Part shown: positions 5,389-6,655 of the stretch, one piece after another
How the letters are laid out: every line of letters starts with the position of its first letter
Position numbering within the stretch: position 1 is the first letter of the stretch
DNA from: an uncultured Lachnospiraceae bacterium
GTDB lineage: Bacteria; Bacillota; Clostridia; Lachnospirales; Lachnospiraceae
DNA: 6,655 nt
Assembly: GCA_905236615.1 (NCBI GenBank)
Contig: CAJORC010000020.1
Location: forward strand, 1 to 6,655
Reading direction: 5' to 3'
The notes under the pieces: model-generated
The model's database searches: none
What the model was told of the DNA's origin: nothing
The model's input: only the letters and a program-made list of their open reading frames with translations
Program-made: the position numbers and the translations under genes

Positions 5389-6655
5389 ATGAATTACAGG
5401 GAATGTGTGAAAGAATATTATCTGGAGAATAAGAAGGCGATAGTTTTTTATGCTTTTGCCATTATTTTGTTTTCAATACTGGCTTACGGTGGCGTCGGAG
5501 CTGCAAGGGCAGGAGAGCTTCCGGGAGCTTCTGCGATAGCTTATCACTATGGCGGAAGCTTTGGCATCGCCATTGTGCCGCTCATTGAAAACGGATTTCT
5601 GGCGGGAATTGACACGGCCAGCATCATGATACTGGTCAGTATTGCAGCTTTGACTGCAGATATTGCAAAGGCATTAGGCTTTATGCATATGGCAGTTCTG
5701 TCTGATTATTCATTTGGTATCTTTGATAACAGAATAGTCTGCATTATCTGCCTGATCTGGTTTGGCTTACCTAAATTTCTTAAATGCTTCAGCAAGACCA
5801 ATGCACTGGGACTTGCCATAGAGGGGCAGTTTGCCAAATTCAACGGAGCGATCAACATTATACTTGCAGGTTCTCAGATAATAGCGAATGTTCCGGGAGG
5901 AGTGACTGCAGAAGCCGCAGGATTTCTTCCTAAGATCGGAGGATCGGCTATAAACGGTTTTGATGCCGTTAAATGCATTTTTATCTTATCTTTAACAGTT
6001 ATAGTTTATTTCTTTATACGCTATATGTCATTTTTTGTGGATATAGTGTTATTACCTGTCTCAACTGTTTTCCCGACAGCATCTACAATATTTGAATTTT
6101 TGAAAACGGCAATAGTACTTGCACTGACAGCACTTGCATATTTCCAGCCGTTTATTTTCGCTTACATTTTTATTCTGGTATTCATAATATCTGTGGTTTT
6201 ATTCAGAAGAGCATATATTACAGTCAGATATTTCAGAAATATATATATGAGACCCATATTTAAGGGGATTTTCGGCGGATACAGGGAAGATATGCCGCTT
6301 AACATGTCAGACGGCAGTAAAAAGATGAGGCGTCAGCTTCCACGTCAGATTGAAGCATTTGCAAAAGAGCATTCTGCAGAAATACTGATCCCGGTATATC
6401 TTATAAAGCAGATCCCTGTAAGCTTAAGCGGTTTCGCTACCGTAAAGTATGACAGATACTGGCTTATATCGTCTGCTGATGGGCAGTTTATATGTAAAAC
6501 CGGTCTCATAAATAAGAAAGTTGAGGTTATGAATTTCTCGTCTTCAGCGGATGCGAAAATCTTTCTGAGGCAGGCAAAGATCAGACCTTTTATTGAAATA
6601 TTCACTCTTGCAATGCCGGAAGAGGATATCATAAAGCCCTTAAAGCGAACTGCGA
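5389..6655 (+). CDS. Unrecognised multi-pass membrane protein with cytoplasmic C-terminal domain, 3' end outside window
   Basis: I do not recognise this family. The frame starts at an ATG at 5389 with AAGGGGA (5377-5383) upstream, and it runs without a stop for 422 codons to the window edge, so the gene is partial. Residues 1-16 are charged. Likely membrane segments lie at about 17-39, 58-72, 77-98, 115-131, 153-168, 195-217 and 238-272, with a Gly/Pro-rich stretch GGVGAARAGELPG (34-46) after the first. Several charged residues sit inside or beside these segments: E67, D91, K94 and E145. From about residue 273 the sequence becomes soluble and basic (FRRAYITVRYFRN, then a GGYRED turn), followed by mixed alpha/beta character to at least 422. 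It follows the methyltransferase gene by 19 bases, so they are probably co-transcribed. A transporter, channel-like protein or membrane-anchored regulator are all possible; no function should be assigned. Confidence 0.8.
   Translation, partial: MNYRECVKEYYLENKKAIVFYAFAIILFSILAYGGVGAARAGELPGASAIAYHYGGSFGIAIVPLIENGFLAGIDTASIMILVSIAALTADIAKALGFMHMAVLSDYSFGIFDNRIVCIICLIWFGLPKFLKCFSKTNALGLAIEGQFAKFNGAINIILAGSQIIANVPGGVTAEAAGFLPKIGGSAINGFDAVKCIFILSLTVIVYFFIRYMSFFVDIVLLPVSTVFPTASTIFEFLKTAIVLALTALAYFQPFIFAYIFILVFIISVVLFRRAYITVRYFRNIYMRPIFKGIFGGYREDMPLNMSDGSKKMRRQLPRQIEAFAKEHSAEILIPVYLIKQIPVSLSGFATVKYDRYWLISSADGQFICKTGLINKKVEVMNFSSSADAKIFLRQAKIRPFIEIFTLAMPEEDIIKPLKRTA

Noticed and set aside
6345..6632. 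95-codon minus-strand frame near the right end
   Set aside because: The plus strand here is a continuous frame from 5389 with a good ribosome site; the minus frame has no clear ribosome site or recognisable domain.

Overview
The window looks like ordinary chromosome from a low-to-moderate GC Firmicute, most likely a Clostridia/Lachnospiraceae member (Butyrivibrio-like). This is inferred from strong GGAGG-type ribosome binding sites, AGA/AGG and ATA codon use, a textbook TTGACT-N17-TATAAT promoter, the Zn/Cd-type ATPase with a detached metal-binding domain, and the COG2984/COG4120/COG1101-type transporter. No RNA gene, insertion sequence, CRISPR array or phage gene was seen.

Left part (1-1090, minus strand): a metal-efflux operon read toward the left edge. 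It starts with a 72-residue heavy-metal-associated (HMA) protein carrying a DCxxC site, followed 34 bases later by a P1B-type metal ATPase. The ATPase is cut by the window edge just before its expected CPC metal-binding motif and has no HMA domain of its own. A near-consensus promoter (1161-1189) drives the pair. An inverted repeat just downstream of its -10 box (1127-1148) resembles an ArsR/SmtB-type metal-sensor operator.

Middle (1202-4099, plus strand): a divergent promoter leads into a three-gene ABC importer: a lipoprotein substrate-binding protein of the ABC_sub_bind family, a BPD_transp_2-type permease and an ATPase. The genes are 2 bases apart or overlap by 8 bases. Characterised relatives (streptococcal TrpX-type) bind aromatic amino acids, but the substrate here cannot be read from sequence.

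Right part (4125-6655, plus strand): after 25 bases with no visible terminator comes an RlmD/RumA-family RNA uracil-C5 methyltransferase with an iron-sulfur cysteine set, a UUG start and a lysine-rich tail in place of the usual TRAM domain. After another 19 bases a large multi-pass membrane protein begins and stays open to the right edge. I do not recognise its family. The five plus-strand genes could be one transcript. The least explained items are this last membrane protein and its link to the methyltransferase.
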